Below, one piece after another: positions 31,831 to 40,519 of a DNA stretch of 64,000 nucleotides. Within the stretch, counting starts at the first letter, position 1, and every line of letters starts with the position of its first letter. The notes beneath the pieces are model-generated. The model saw only the letters and a list, made by a program, of their open reading frames with translations, was not told the DNA's origin and made no database searches. The position numbers and the translations under genes are program-made. Origin of the DNA: Streptococcus parasanguinis ATCC 15912 (lineage in GTDB: Bacteria > Bacillota > Bacilli > Lactobacillales > Streptococcaceae); assembly GCF_000164675.2 (NCBI RefSeq), contig NC_015678.1, positions 1,550,001 to 1,614,000 on the forward strand. The letters are read 5' to 3'.

Positions 31831-31865
31831 AAAGGCTAGGATAGCAATTATCCTAGCTTTTTCAA
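31831..31865 (+). terminator. Terminator of yfhO
   Basis: aaaggctaggata and tatcctagcttttt form an imperfect stem with a T tail, 30 bases after the yfhO stop codon. Confidence 0.8.
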
Positions 31866-31890
31866 AATAAAAAAACACCCAAATGGGTGC
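31866..31890 (-). terminator. Terminator of the tRNA-Glu/tRNA-Asn unit
   Basis: Minus strand gcaccc-attt-gggtg followed by at least six T, 9 bases after the tRNA-Asn gene. Confidence 0.75.
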
Positions 31891-31898
31891 TATACTAG

Positions 31899-31972
31899 CT
31901 CCGCCAGTAGGACTCGAACCTACGACATCATGATTAACAGTCATGCGCTACTACCAACTGAGCTATGGCGGA
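31899..31972 (-). tRNA. tRNA-Asn (GTT)
   Basis: Minus strand, 74 bases; cloverleaf with 7-bp acceptor TCCGCCA/TGGCGGA, anticodon GTT in GACTGTTAATC, and T-loop GGTTCGAGTCC. CCA is not encoded. Confidence 0.97.
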
Positions 31973-31980
31973 ATGAGATA

Positions 31981-32052
31981 TAGTCCGTACGGGATTCGAA
32001 CCCGTGTTACCGCCGTGAAAAGGCGGTGTCTTAACCCCTTGACCAACGGACC
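31981..32052 (-). tRNA. tRNA-Glu (TTC)
   Basis: Minus strand, 72 bases; anticodon TTC, T-loop GGTTCGAATCC, G1-U72 wobble at the acceptor end. Identical in sequence to the plus-strand copy at 52602-52673. Confidence 0.97.
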
Positions 32053-32102
32053 ATATATTCATTAACAGAACATATCTCATTATATCAGAATATAACTAAT
32101 TG

Positions 32103-32861
32103 TCAAGCACTAAATTCTAAATTTTGCTCTTCAATTAATTTTTTGACACGTTTGATATTACTTCTTGAAATTGGACAAGAATACCCTTCTTTCAACAGCA
32201 GCTGTTTCTTTTTCTTATCCATTCCAATGATCATACTTCTATTTACGATAAAAGATTGATGAGGACTAAAATATCTCTCCTCCACATCCTTCTCCAAGAC
32301 ATCTGATAAACTTCCTGCAATTTCTTTTTGAAAATTTTTCCCAACTAAGTTTAATTTATAAGCTGAACCAACCGTTTCGATATAAAGAATATCCTTAAAT
32401 GGAATTTTAATTTTTTTATCTTTAAAATCATACTCAAAATAATCTGTCAAATCATCATTTCCAATTTGAATAGTTGTCAAGTACTCAATACACTCCTTAA
32501 TTTTTAATCTAAATAAATCTTCATTCAAATTTTTATCAATAAAATCCAAGGCAGATACTTTATAACGATAGGTAATAGAAGCAAATTCCGATTTTGTAGT
32601 AATAAAAACAATAATGGCATAAGGATTTGCTTCTCGTATTTTTTGAGCAATTTCTAGCCCACAATACTCATTGTCTTGGATGTGAATATCTAGAAAATAT
32701 AATTGGTGGATCTCAGAATGCTGGATATAATTTTCAAATTCTGTAATTTTACCGGTAGAAATCACTTCAAGTTTAATTTCTAATTCCTTAGCAATTTCTG
32801 CAATATGTTTTTCTACCCGTATCTGTTGAGAGAGCTCATCTTCTAATAAAAAAATCTTCAT
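32103..32861 (-). CDS. comE: Competence response regulator ComE (LytTR family)
   Basis: 252 residues. The receiver domain has acidic residues Glu7-Asp8 and the phospho-acceptor Asp58 in YFLDIH, then the conserved Lys in IDKNL. The C-terminal half is a LytTR DNA-binding domain (ILYIETVGSAYKL, YFSPHQSFIVN, CPISRSNIKRVKKL). It resembles pneumococcal ComE throughout. Phosphorylated ComE activates comX and the com operons. The start overlaps comD by 4 bases. tRNA-Glu and tRNA-Asn lie directly downstream. Confidence 0.93.
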   Translation of the reverse strand: MKIFLLEDELSQQIRVEKHIAEIAKELEIKLEVISTGKITEFENYIQHSEIHQLYFLDIHIQDNEYCGLEIAQKIREANPYAIIVFITTKSEFASITYRYKVSALDFIDKNLNEDLFRLKIKECIEYLTTIQIGNDDLTDYFEYDFKDKKIKIPFKDILYIETVGSAYKLNLVGKNFQKEIAGSLSDVLEKDVEERYFSPHQSFIVNRSMIIGMDKKKKQLLLKEGYSCPISRSNIKRVKKLIEEQNLEFSA

Positions 32862-34198
32862 TCTTGTTCATATCCTCCAATCTTCAAAACTTGTAAAAAA
32901 CGATTTCCTTGCAATTCCGTTTCTAAAAACATCGTTCCATAATTTGCTAAGATTTTTCTCACATTATTTAATCCTAGCCCTCTGTTTTCTCCTTTTGTCG
33001 AATACCCTTCTTCATATATTTTTCTTATATCAAAAGTGATTTCGTTTGTCGTATTATGAATCACTAAGTAAACAATTTTTGAAATGGAGAAAATAGCAAT
33101 ATGAACCTTCTTTTCTTCTGCTTCTTTTGAAGCTTCCAAAGCATTCGTCACTAGAATCCCAACAATTCTCACGATATCCAATAAATCGACTGCTAGTTGC
33201 TCAATTGGTTCACTTGTTTCAAAGGTCATTTCTACCCCAGCATCTCTTGCATCCAACCAACCTCGAATCAAAATACTTCGTAAAGCAGAATCTCTTATAT
33301 TGACTAAATTAAATCCTGATAATTCTTCTGCGTTAATTTTTTTATAACTTTTTTCCAATACTTCTCTATGGATTCTTCGAATTTCTGGAATATTTTCTTC
33401 CTCAATGGCTAGTGACATAGAAATAACTAAATTTCCTAAATCATGACGAAACCCCCTTACAATAGAATAGAGACTTTGAATCTCAGCCATATAACGACTC
33501 ATTTGTTGCTCAGAAAATTCTTTATACTCCAGTTCCAAATTTTTTCGATACTGATCTCGCTCAATTTTCATGTGGAATAGGCTGACTACAAAAGTGAAAA
33601 AACAAATCGTTGCCAACATACTTCCAAAATTTTTAAATTGCGCTTGTTCACTAATCCATAAAGCAAAATTGATCACTACAAATATAGCAAAATAGACAGA
33701 AATCAATATCTTTAAATACTTTTCAAATTCTTCTTCATAAAAAGGAGTGAAATCAAATTCAAATAAGTCAATTAACTTCAAAATGATTCCTAAAGAAACC
33801 AAACGAATAAACATATTATAAACAATCGAATGAGCTGCTACAAAAGCATCTCCTATTACTGAAGAGACAATAATCGTCAGAAATGTTGCTGTTCCTTCAA
33901 CCGCTAAATAAGTAAAAAAAGAATAAAAAATAGAACACAAACGATTCGTTCGATTGGCATAATGATAATAAGGGTATAAATAAACCGGCCACAAGAGCAT
34001 ATTCAAATCGGAAAGTTGAATATTTGAAAATAAAGTCATGTCTAAAAATACTAAAAGGCTCTCAAAGAGTAAAACAAAGGTACTCAGAAGAAAGATATAC
34101 GGAAATCGATGTTCTTGATATATTTTTTCGTCTACTAATGCAAACGTCAGAACAATGATCCCCCCTAAAATAAAGGACAAGACTAATGACTGAAACAC
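32858..34198 (-). CDS. comD: Competence histidine kinase ComD
   Basis: About 446 residues from the GTG at 34198, which has gggag 8 bases upstream; the frame extends to a TTG at 34273 but without a start signal. Six or seven membrane helices fill the first 220 residues; the HPK10-type kinase follows with phospho-accepting His in GFRHDLGN, N-box LVTNALEAS and G-box GLGLNNVRKIL. ComD senses the competence-stimulating peptide and phosphorylates ComE. The comC gene expected just upstream is missing. Confidence 0.92.
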   Translation of the reverse strand: MFQSLVLSFILGGIIVLTFALVDEKIYQEHRFPYIFLLSTFVLLFESLLVFLDMTLFSNIQLSDLNMLLWPVYLYPYYHYANRTNRLCSIFYSFFTYLAVEGTATFLTIIVSSVIGDAFVAAHSIVYNMFIRLVSLGIILKLIDLFEFDFTPFYEEEFEKYLKILISVYFAIFVVINFALWISEQAQFKNFGSMLATICFFTFVVSLFHMKIERDQYRKNLELEYKEFSEQQMSRYMAEIQSLYSIVRGFRHDLGNLVISMSLAIEEENIPEIRRIHREVLEKSYKKINAEELSGFNLVNIRDSALRSILIRGWLDARDAGVEMTFETSEPIEQLAVDLLDIVRIVGILVTNALEASKEAEEKKVHIAIFSISKIVYLVIHNTTNEITFDIRKIYEEGYSTKGENRGLGLNNVRKILANYGTMFLETELQGNRFLQVLKIGGYEQE

Positions 34199-34545
34199 AC
34201 AAACTCTCCCACTCTGTTTTTCTATTTTATTATACTCTGGTATTATTATAAAAAAATAAATTTTTATATACAAAAATTATAATATAAAATAGAATAAAAT
34301 TAAAGGGATCAGATGAAATTGTAATGTTTTTAATGAATTTGTTACACGATTGAAAACTACTTTACATGATTTTTATAATTTAAAATCATTACTATCTAGG
34401 GATTTTAACTATTTTTAAGAAAATTATGACTTGTTTTTTTAAAATTTTTATCTTTCTATTCCATTTTTACAAAAAATAAGCAATGATGAAATAATATACA
34501 TTTTGTAAAAAAAAAAAAACGTAAGTACAAACCACGTTTTTTATT
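34199..34545. other. Gene-free AT-rich stretch between comD and tRNA-Arg (comC position, empty)
   Basis: About 350 bases at the place where streptococci carry comC. The longest minus-strand frame opening with ATG has 17 codons (from 34501) and no frame encodes a double-glycine leader. It holds a 13-base A run (34507-34519), the tRNA-Arg terminator, a direct repeat caaattcat/caatttcat on the minus strand (34333-34341 and 34313-34321; starts 20 bases apart) and a TATAAT -10 on the minus strand near 34277. Confidence 0.75.
34507..34541 (-). terminator. Terminator of tRNA-Arg
   Basis: Minus strand aaaaaacgt and acgtttttt pair around a 10-base loop and continue into 13 T. Confidence 0.6.
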
Positions 34546-34619
34546 TGATCCCAGCAGGATTCGAACCTGCGACCGTTCGCTTAGAAGGCGAATGCTCTAT
34601 CCAGCTGAGCTATGAGACC
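34546..34619 (-). tRNA. tRNA-Arg (TCT)
   Basis: Minus strand, 74 bases; anticodon TCT in GCCTTCTAAGC, T-loop GGTTCGAATCC, discriminator A. Confidence 0.96.
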
Positions 34620-34661
34620 GAACTTACTTCATTTTAGCAGAAAAAGGAAGGAGCGTCAAGG

Positions 34662-35141
34662 TTATTTATGGTAAGGACTCCCCTGTTGAATCATGAAAGC
34701 ACGATAGATTTGTTCCACCAACACTAATTTCATCAACTGATGAGGAAGAGTTAATTGACCAAAGCTCATTAATAGATTTCCTCTTTTTTTCACTTCAGGA
34801 GACAGACCAAGACTGCCTCCAATAACAAAAGTAAGGTTTGAATAACCAGATGTCATAATCTGGTCAATCGTTTGACTAAATTTCTCTGAAGGAAATTGTT
34901 TTCCTTCGATGGCCAATACAATCACATATTCCTTATCTGAAATTTTAGAGAGAATTCGTTCCCCCTCTTTTTCAAGAATTTGTTGATTTTCGAGTTGACT
35001 AGCACGATCTGGAGTTTTTTCATCAACTAACTCAACCTGTTCTACTTTTGCAAATCGACCAAGCCTTTTAATATACTCCGCGATCCCATCTTTTAAGTAT
35101 TTTTCTTTTAATTTTCCAACGGTTATCAATTTTATTTTCAT
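34662..35141 (-). CDS. rlmH: 23S rRNA pseudouridine-1915 N3-methyltransferase RlmH
   Basis: 159 residues, the usual size of this SPOUT methyltransferase. It starts [20 protein letters not shown]; the SAM-binding knot is [10 protein letters not shown], and the C-terminus [16 protein letters not shown] is the family hallmark. It methylates pseudouridine 1915 in helix 69 of 23S rRNA. It stands alone, divergent from htrA across a region with DnaA boxes. Confidence 0.97.
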   Translation of the reverse strand: MKIKLITVGKLKEKYLKDGIAEYIKRLGRFAKVEQVELVDEKTPDRASQLENQQILEKEGERILSKISDKEYVIVLAIEGKQFPSEKFSQTIDQIMTSGYSNLTFVIGGSLGLSPEVKKRGNLLMSFGQLTLPHQLMKLVLVEQIYRAFMIQQGSPYHK

Positions 35142-35176
35142 TCCCCTATTGTAGCATAATTCTTCAATTCCACAAA

Positions 35177-35272
35177 TAATCCACAGCTATAGAAAGGAAA
35201 TCTATTCTATAAAGTCCTTTTTAAAGCCATTTCTCAACTAATTTCTACAAGTTATCCACAAATTGTGGATAA
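35177..35272. promoter_or_regulatory. DnaA-box cluster upstream of htrA
   Basis: TTATCCACA (35252-35260) and TGTGGATAA (35264-35272) are perfect DnaA boxes in inverted orientation three bases apart; a weaker TAATCCACA is at 35177-35185. This lies between rlmH and htrA, 2.3 kb from dnaA. Confidence 0.8.
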
Positions 35273-35281
35273 CTTTAGTTA

Positions 35282-35314
35282 TTTAAGATATAATTAAGAA
35301 AGTTTGTCTATACT
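35282..35314 (+). promoter_or_regulatory. htrA promoter with CiaR box
   Basis: TTTAAG-ATATA-ATTAAG (35282-35298) is a CiaR-type direct repeat; 10 bases further is the -10 TATACT (35309-35314). This geometry is that of CiaR-activated promoters, and htrA is an established CiaR target in pneumococci. An inverted repeat ttgtcta/tagacaa overlaps the -10. Confidence 0.85.
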
Positions 35315-35345
35315 TTAGACAATTTGATAGCCTTAGGAGGAAAAT

Positions 35346-36527
35346 ATGAAATCTTCATCTAATTTACTGAAAAAAGTTGGGAACATAGCCCTCATTTTTG
35401 TTGTAGGTTTTCTAGGTGGGATTCTTGGAACCTTTTTAACCTTAAAAACATCTCATTCTTCTACTTCAAATACTGAAAGTAAGCAAGTCCACTCAACCAC
35501 TGTTAAAACAGCTTATAAAAACACAACCTCAACTAGTGAGGCCGTCGATAAGGTGAAAAATGCTGTAGTTTCTGTGATTACTTATTCTGATTCTTCGAAT
35601 CAAGGAGTGTTTGAAAAAGAAGAAAACCCTGACTCACAAATTTCTAGTGAAGGTTCTGGGGTCATTTATAAAAAAGAAGGAAAATATGCCTACCTTGTTA
35701 CCAATACCCATGTGATCAATGGTGCTAAAAAAGTAGATATTCTTTTAGCAGATGGTAATAAAGTCTCTGGAGAAGTAGTTGGGTCAGATGTCTATTCTGA
35801 TATTGCAGTAGTTCGAATTAGTGCGGATAAAGCAAAGGCAGTAGCTGAATTCGGAGATTCAAACCAATTAACGGTCGGTGAGACTGCAATTGCAATTGGC
35901 AGCCCTCTTGGAACAGATTATGCTAATTCTGTTACCCAAGGGATTATTTCCAGCCAAGGTCGCAATGTGAAATTGAAAGCCGATAATGGACAAAATATCT
36001 CTACACGCGCTCTACAAACAGACGCAGCCATCAACCCAGGAAACTCTGGAGGTCCATTAATCAATATTCAAGGACAAGTCATCGGGATTACCTCAAGTAA
36101 AATTTCAAATAACGGACAAACTTCAGTAGAAGGAATGGGATTTGCAATTCCTGCAAATGATGTTGTCAATATTATCAAGCAACTAGAAGAAAAAGGAAAA
36201 GTAGTTCGACCAGCTCTTGGAATCCAAATGATGGATTTATCCAACCTTTCAACTTCTGATTTAAGCCAATTAAAACTACCTGAAAAAATCTCTGGAGGAG
36301 TACTGGTTCGTTCAACACTTGAAAATATGCCTGCTTCAGATAAATTGCAACGCTACGATGTGATCACAAAGATCGACGATACAGATATCGAGTCAACTGC
36401 AGATTTACAATCTGCCCTCTATTCTCACCAAATCAATGATACGATCAAGGTCACATTCTATCGTGATGGAAAACAACAAACAACTTCTATCAAGTTAACA
36501 AAATCAACTGAGGATCTTAGTGAGTAA
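35346..36527 (+). CDS. htrA: Serine protease HtrA (DegP family)
   Basis: 393 residues. An N-terminal membrane anchor (about 12-33) and Ser/Thr-rich linker precede a trypsin-like domain with catalytic His122 (TNTHV), Asp152 (YSDIAVV) and Ser234 (NPGNSGGPL), then one PDZ domain (about 285-385). It degrades misfolded exported proteins and, in pneumococci, limits competence by cleaving the pheromone. It starts behind an aggagg site and ends at a strong terminator shared with the parB promoter. Confidence 0.96.
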   Translation: MKSSSNLLKKVGNIALIFVVGFLGGILGTFLTLKTSHSSTSNTESKQVHSTTVKTAYKNTTSTSEAVDKVKNAVVSVITYSDSSNQGVFEKEENPDSQISSEGSGVIYKKEGKYAYLVTNTHVINGAKKVDILLADGNKVSGEVVGSDVYSDIAVVRISADKAKAVAEFGDSNQLTVGETAIAIGSPLGTDYANSVTQGIISSQGRNVKLKADNGQNISTRALQTDAAINPGNSGGPLINIQGQVIGITSSKISNNGQTSVEGMGFAIPANDVVNIIKQLEEKGKVVRPALGIQMMDLSNLSTSDLSQLKLPEKISGGVLVRSTLENMPASDKLQRYDVITKIDDTDIESTADLQSALYSHQINDTIKVTFYRDGKQQTTSIKLTKSTEDLSE

Positions 36528-36538
36528 TTCTTATCCTC

Positions 36539-36589
36539 TTGACATACTTGTAAACACACCTTTACGAATTTGTAAAGGTGTGTTATTCT
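36539..36589 (+). promoter_or_regulatory. htrA terminator hairpin and probable leaderless parB promoter
   Basis: A perfect 12-bp stem (36554-36565 with 36572-36583) follows htrA. It contains TTTACG (36561-36566), which with TATTCT (36584-36589) makes a 17-spaced promoter whose start would fall at or within three bases of the parB ATG at 36599. No ribosome-binding site precedes that ATG. Two palindrome copies (36539-36554, 36561-36576), 22 bases apart, cover the region. Confidence 0.55.
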
Positions 36590-36598
36590 ATTCATAAG

Positions 36599-37360
36599 AT
36601 GGAAAAATTAGAAAAGATAGCGGTAAAGGACATTCGAACTAATCCTTTCCAACCAAGAAAAGTATTTGATCAAGAAAAATTAGAAGAACTGGCTCAGTCA
36701 ATAAAAGAAAATGGCTTAATTCAACCCATTATTGTCAGAAAATCTCCAATAATTGGTTTTGAATTGCTTGCAGGTGAAAGACGTTTTAGAGCTTCAAAAA
36801 TTGCTGGATTAGAGCTTGTTCCTGCGATTATTAAAGAGTTAACGGATCAAGAAATGATGCGACAAGCCATTATCGAAAATCTTCAACGAGAAGATCTCAA
36901 TCCAATCGAAGAAGCTATATCCTACCAGAAACTAGTTGATCATGGCTATAAGCACGACCAAATCGCTCAATTTATGGGAAAATCTAGACCCTATATCAGC
37001 AATATGCTTCGCTTGTTACATCTAGCTCCCTCTGTTCAAGAAGCAGTCATTCAAAATGATATTTCTTCGGCTCACGCTCGTGTTCTTGTTCCTCTTGATG
37101 AAAAAGAGCAATGCTTTTGGTTGGAGCGAATCAAACAGGATCATTTAAATGTTCGAACATTAGAAAACAAGATCAGTTCAAAAAGAAAACAGAAAAATAA
37201 AAGAGTAAAAGAAAACTTCCTACTAGAAGAGGAACAACGATTGAAAAAAATATTAGGAACAGATGTGACGATACACTCCTCTTCTCAAAATAAAGGAACT
37301 ATCCAAATTTCTTTTTCAAGTCTTGATGAATACCAACGAATTATCAACAGCCTCAAATAA
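36599..37360 (+). CDS. parB: Chromosome-partitioning protein ParB (Spo0J)
   Basis: 253 residues from the ATG at 36599, matching the usual streptococcal start (MEKLEKIAV). The CTPase domain has GERRFRA (in ELLAGERRFRASKIAG) and ENLQREDLNPIEEA; the HTH KHDQIAQFMGKSRPYISNML binds parS; the C-terminus dimerises. It loads SMC at the origin. No parA is adjacent, as is normal for streptococci. Three parS-like sites are in this window. Confidence 0.96.
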   Translation: MEKLEKIAVKDIRTNPFQPRKVFDQEKLEELAQSIKENGLIQPIIVRKSPIIGFELLAGERRFRASKIAGLELVPAIIKELTDQEMMRQAIIENLQREDLNPIEEAISYQKLVDHGYKHDQIAQFMGKSRPYISNMLRLLHLAPSVQEAVIQNDISSAHARVLVPLDEKEQCFWLERIKQDHLNVRTLENKISSKRKQKNKRVKENFLLEEEQRLKKILGTDVTIHSSSQNKGTIQISFSSLDEYQRIINSLK

Positions 37361-37439
37361 GGCTGTTATTTTTATTTTTGTATCGACAAGCTTTTCCACC
37401 ATAAAAATCTTTTACAAATAGTAGAAGAACAGGGATATT

Positions 37440-37626
37440 CTCTAGTTATCCCCACTTTGTGGATAACTTTTAAAAACAATGTGAATTCAAATCCACAACT
37501 TGTGGAAAAGTTTTAAAATATAATTTACTTCCTAAAAATTTAGCCTGTGGAAAACTATTTTCGTTTGTGGTAGAATAGGAGTAAGTACGATTTGATACAA
37601 TTCCAGAAAAGGAGGGGAGTCTTATA
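37440..37626. promoter_or_regulatory. oriC part 1 and dnaA promoter
   Basis: The region before dnaA has DnaA boxes TTATCCCCA (37446-37454), TGTGGATAA (37458-37466), AATCCACAA (37490-37498), TGTGGAAAA (37501-37509) and TGTGGAAAA (37546-37554), around an AT-rich stretch (37510-37540). An extended -10 TGGTAGAAT (37568-37576) should drive dnaA and abuts the last boxes, so DnaA autoregulation is likely. Confidence 0.85.
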
Positions 37627-38985
37627 GTGTCACAAGAAGAGCAATTTTGGACTCGTTTTTTAGAATTAGCCCAATTACAACTAAAAGATAGTGCGTATGA
37701 CTTTTTTGTCGCCGATTCAAAATTAGTTAAAATCGATGGAGAGACAGCTACCATTTATCTTGATGGTAATTATAAAGAATTATTTTGGGAAACAAATCTA
37801 AAAAACGCTTTGATCACAGCCAGTTTTGAAGTCTACAATACAGATTTAAAATTCCAGTTTATTTTTGAAGATCTCGAAGAACTTCCTAACAGTCATAGCA
37901 GTGAGAATAGGAGACTATCTTCAGGTAGCTTGACAACCGAACCGTTGCCTAAAATTGATACAGGTCTGAAATCGAAGTATACCTTTGATAATTTTGTGCA
38001 AGGAGATGGAAATATTTGGGCTAAAGCAGCAGCGCTTGCAGTTTCTGAAAATCTTGCAACAACTTACAACCCTCTCTTTATCTATGGTGGACCAGGGCTT
38101 GGAAAGACTCACTTACTGAATGCAATTGGAAATCAAATCCTAGAAAATATTCCCAATGCACGGGTCAAGTATGTCCCAGCAGAAACCTTTATTAATGAAT
38201 TTTTAGAGCACCTTCGATTAGGAGAAATGAAGACTTTCAAGAATACCTATCGAAGTCTTGATCTTTTATTAATCGATGATATCCAGTCACTTGGTGGGAA
38301 AAAAGTAACCACTCAAGAGGAATTCTTTAATACTTTTAATGCCCTCCATAGCGACAACAAACAGATTGTTCTAACAAGCGATCGAAGTCCAGATCATTTA
38401 GATAGTCTCGAAGAGCGGTTGGTTACTCGTTTCAAATGGGGATTAACGCAAAATATAACACCACCTGATTTTGAAACTCGAATTGCCATCTTACGGAATA
38501 AAATTGAAGATCTAGACTATATTTTTCCTAATGACACACTTGAATATCTAGCTGGTCAGTTTGATTCAAATGTCCGAGACTTAGAGGGTGCCTTAAATGA
38601 TATTTCCTTAATGGCAAAGGTGAAAAAACTAAAAGAAATTACGATCGATGTTGCAGCTGAAGCTATTCGAGCTCGTAAAAACGACAGTAGCCAGATGCTT
38701 GTCATCCCCATTGAAAAAATTCAAGAAGCTGTAGGGGCTTTCTATGGAGTCAGTGTAAAAGAAATCAAAGGTTCTCGAAGAGTTCAGAATATTGTCCTAG
38801 CACGACAAGTAGCCATGTATCTTTCAAGAGAGATGACGGACAACTCACTTCCTCGAATCGGAAAAGAATTTGGAGGAAAAGACCACACAACTGTGATTCA
38901 TGCCTATGAAAAAATTAAAAGTATGGTAGACACGGATGATAATCTACGACTTGAAATCCAAAGTATCAAGAAAAAATTAAATTAA
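37627..38985 (+). CDS. dnaA: Chromosomal replication initiator DnaA
   Basis: 452 residues. Domain I (1-80) is followed by a short linker, the AAA+ domain with Walker A GGPGLGKT (154-161) and Walker B LLLIDDIQ, and the C-terminal DNA-binding domain with [14 protein letters not shown]. It opens oriC by binding the boxes on both sides of its gene. Translation starts at GTG with a strong aggagggg upstream. Confidence 0.99.
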   Translation: MSQEEQFWTRFLELAQLQLKDSAYDFFVADSKLVKIDGETATIYLDGNYKELFWETNLKNALITASFEVYNTDLKFQFIFEDLEELPNSHSSENRRLSSGSLTTEPLPKIDTGLKSKYTFDNFVQGDGNIWAKAAALAVSENLATTYNPLFIYGGPGLGKTHLLNAIGNQILENIPNARVKYVPAETFINEFLEHLRLGEMKTFKNTYRSLDLLLIDDIQSLGGKKVTTQEEFFNTFNALHSDNKQIVLTSDRSPDHLDSLEERLVTRFKWGLTQNITPPDFETRIAILRNKIEDLDYIFPNDTLEYLAGQFDSNVRDLEGALNDISLMAKVKKLKEITIDVAAEAIRARKNDSSQMLVIPIEKIQEAVGAFYGVSVKEIKGSRRVQNIVLARQVAMYLSREMTDNSLPRIGKEFGGKDHTTVIHAYEKIKSMVDTDDNLRLEIQSIKKKLN

Positions 38986-39143
38986 TCTGTGGATAACTTT
39001 CTCTAAACCTCTAGGGGTTATTCACATTTTTTAACAAGTAACTATTCAATTCGTATATAGGGTTCCGAGAGTTTTCCACAATTTTCACACAACCTACTAT
39101 TACTATTAACTTACTAATAATAAAATAATAAAAAGGAAAGACC
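38986..39143. promoter_or_regulatory. oriC part 2 (dnaA-dnaN spacer)
   Basis: DnaA boxes TGTGGATAA (38988-38996), TTATTCACA (39018-39026) and TTTTCCACA (39072-39080) lie in the spacer, followed by an A/T-only stretch before dnaN. Bipartite box clusters on both sides of dnaA are typical of Firmicutes origins. Confidence 0.85.
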
Positions 39144-40280
39144 ATGATAAATTTCTCTATTAATAAAACTTTATTTTTACAAGCACTAAATACTACAAAA
39201 AGAGCTATCAGTTCAAAAAATGCTATTCCAATCCTCTCCACGATTAAAATTGATGTAACTCCAGAAGGAGTAGCCTTATCTGGATCGAATGGCCAAATTT
39301 CGATTGAAAACTTTATTTCTATCAAAGATGAAAATGCTGGTTTATTGGTGACTTCTCCAGGTTCTATTTTATTGGAAGCAACTTTCTTTATTAATGTGGT
39401 TTCAAGTTTACCAGATGTTACTTTAGATTTTAAAGAGATTGAACAAAAACAGGTTCTTTTAACAAGTGGAAAATCAGAAATTACACTTAAAGGAAAAGAT
39501 GCAGATCAATATCCACGTATTCAAGAAATTGTTGCAAGTAATCCATTAGTTTTGGAAACAAAATTATTAAAACAATTAATTAATGAAACGGCATTTGCAG
39601 CAAGTGTACAAGAAAGTCGTCCAATTTTGACAGGTGTTCACTTTGTTTTATCAGATAATAAAGATTTAAAAACAGTGGCAACTGATTCTCACCGTATGAG
39701 TCAAAAAGTGATTACACTGGAGAAAAATGGAGACAACTTTGATGTTGTCATCCCAAGTCGTTCTCTTCGTGAATTCACCTCTGTCTTTTCTGATGATATT
39801 GAAACAGTTGAAGTTTTCTTTGCTAACAATCAAATTCTCTTTAGAAGTGAACACATTAGTTTCTATACCCGTTTGCTAGAAGGAAATTACCCTGACACAG
39901 ACCGTCTGATTCCAACAGAGTTCAATACAGAGGCAACCTTCAATGTGGCTAACCTTCGATTTGCAATGGAGCGTGCTCGTCTTCTTTCAAATGCGACTCA
40001 AAACGGAACGGTTAAATTAGAATTCAAAAATGGGGTGGTTTCTTCCCATGTTCATTCACCAGAAGTTGGACGAGTAAATGAAGAGATCGATACTAGCGCC
40101 GTTTCAGGAGAGGATTTGTCCATTAGCTTTAATCCAACTTATTTGATTGAGGCGCTCAAAGCTATTGACAGTGAACAAGTTGTTATTCGCTTTATTTCTT
40201 CTGTTAGACCGTTTACATTGGTTCCAGAAGGAAATGAACAAGGGTTCATTCAATTAATTACGCCAGTTCGCACAAATTAA
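39144..40280 (+). CDS. dnaN: DNA polymerase III beta subunit (sliding clamp)
   Basis: 378 residues folding into three similar clamp domains; it starts MINFSINKTLFLQALNTTKR and ends FIQLITPVRTN, the conserved C-terminal region near the partner-binding pocket. It tethers the polymerase to DNA. The start has aaagga upstream. DUF951 follows after 12 bases. Confidence 0.98.
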   Translation: MINFSINKTLFLQALNTTKRAISSKNAIPILSTIKIDVTPEGVALSGSNGQISIENFISIKDENAGLLVTSPGSILLEATFFINVVSSLPDVTLDFKEIEQKQVLLTSGKSEITLKGKDADQYPRIQEIVASNPLVLETKLLKQLINETAFAASVQESRPILTGVHFVLSDNKDLKTVATDSHRMSQKVITLEKNGDNFDVVIPSRSLREFTSVFSDDIETVEVFFANNQILFRSEHISFYTRLLEGNYPDTDRLIPTEFNTEATFNVANLRFAMERARLLSNATQNGTVKLEFKNGVVSSHVHSPEVGRVNEEIDTSAVSGEDLSISFNPTYLIEALKAIDSEQVVIRFISSVRPFTLVPEGNEQGFIQLITPVRTN

Positions 40281-40292
40281 CAAAGGTGAATC

Positions 40293-40484
40293 ATGTATAC
40301 GTTAGGTGATTTTGTAGAAATGAAAAAGCCACACGCTTGTGTGATAAAAGAAACAGGCAAGAAGGCAAATCGTTGGGAAATTACGCGACTTGGTGCAGAC
40401 ATAAAAATTAAGTGTAGCAATTGTGATCATGTGGTCATGATGAGTCGCCATGATTTTGAACAGAAAATGAAGAGAGTATTATGA
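40293..40484 (+). CDS. DUF951 small zinc-ribbon-like protein
   Basis: 63 residues. The pattern CVIKETGKKANRWEITRLGAD then IKCSNCDHVVMMSR matches DUF951 (YyzM), with a CxxC pair that could bind metal or nucleic acid. The place between dnaN and ychF is conserved in streptococci. Function unknown. The stop codon abuts a strong bidirectional terminator. Confidence 0.85.
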   Translation: MYTLGDFVEMKKPHACVIKETGKKANRWEITRLGADIKIKCSNCDHVVMMSRHDFEQKMKRVL

Positions 40485-40516
40485 AAGGTTCGGTCACTTA
40501 TGTGACCGAACCTTTT
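40484..40516. terminator. Bidirectional terminator
   Basis: aaaggttcggtcac-ttat-gtgaccgaacctttt is a near-perfect 14-bp stem serving DUF951 (plus) and the lipoprotein gene (minus). Confidence 0.9.
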
Positions 40517-40519
40517 CGA

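Noticed and set aside
34484-34501. Small minus-strand frame MYIISSLLIFCKNGIER as a possible comC
   Set aside because: It is only 17 codons, has no Gly-Gly leader, no ribosome-binding site, and does not resemble any competence pheromone precursor.
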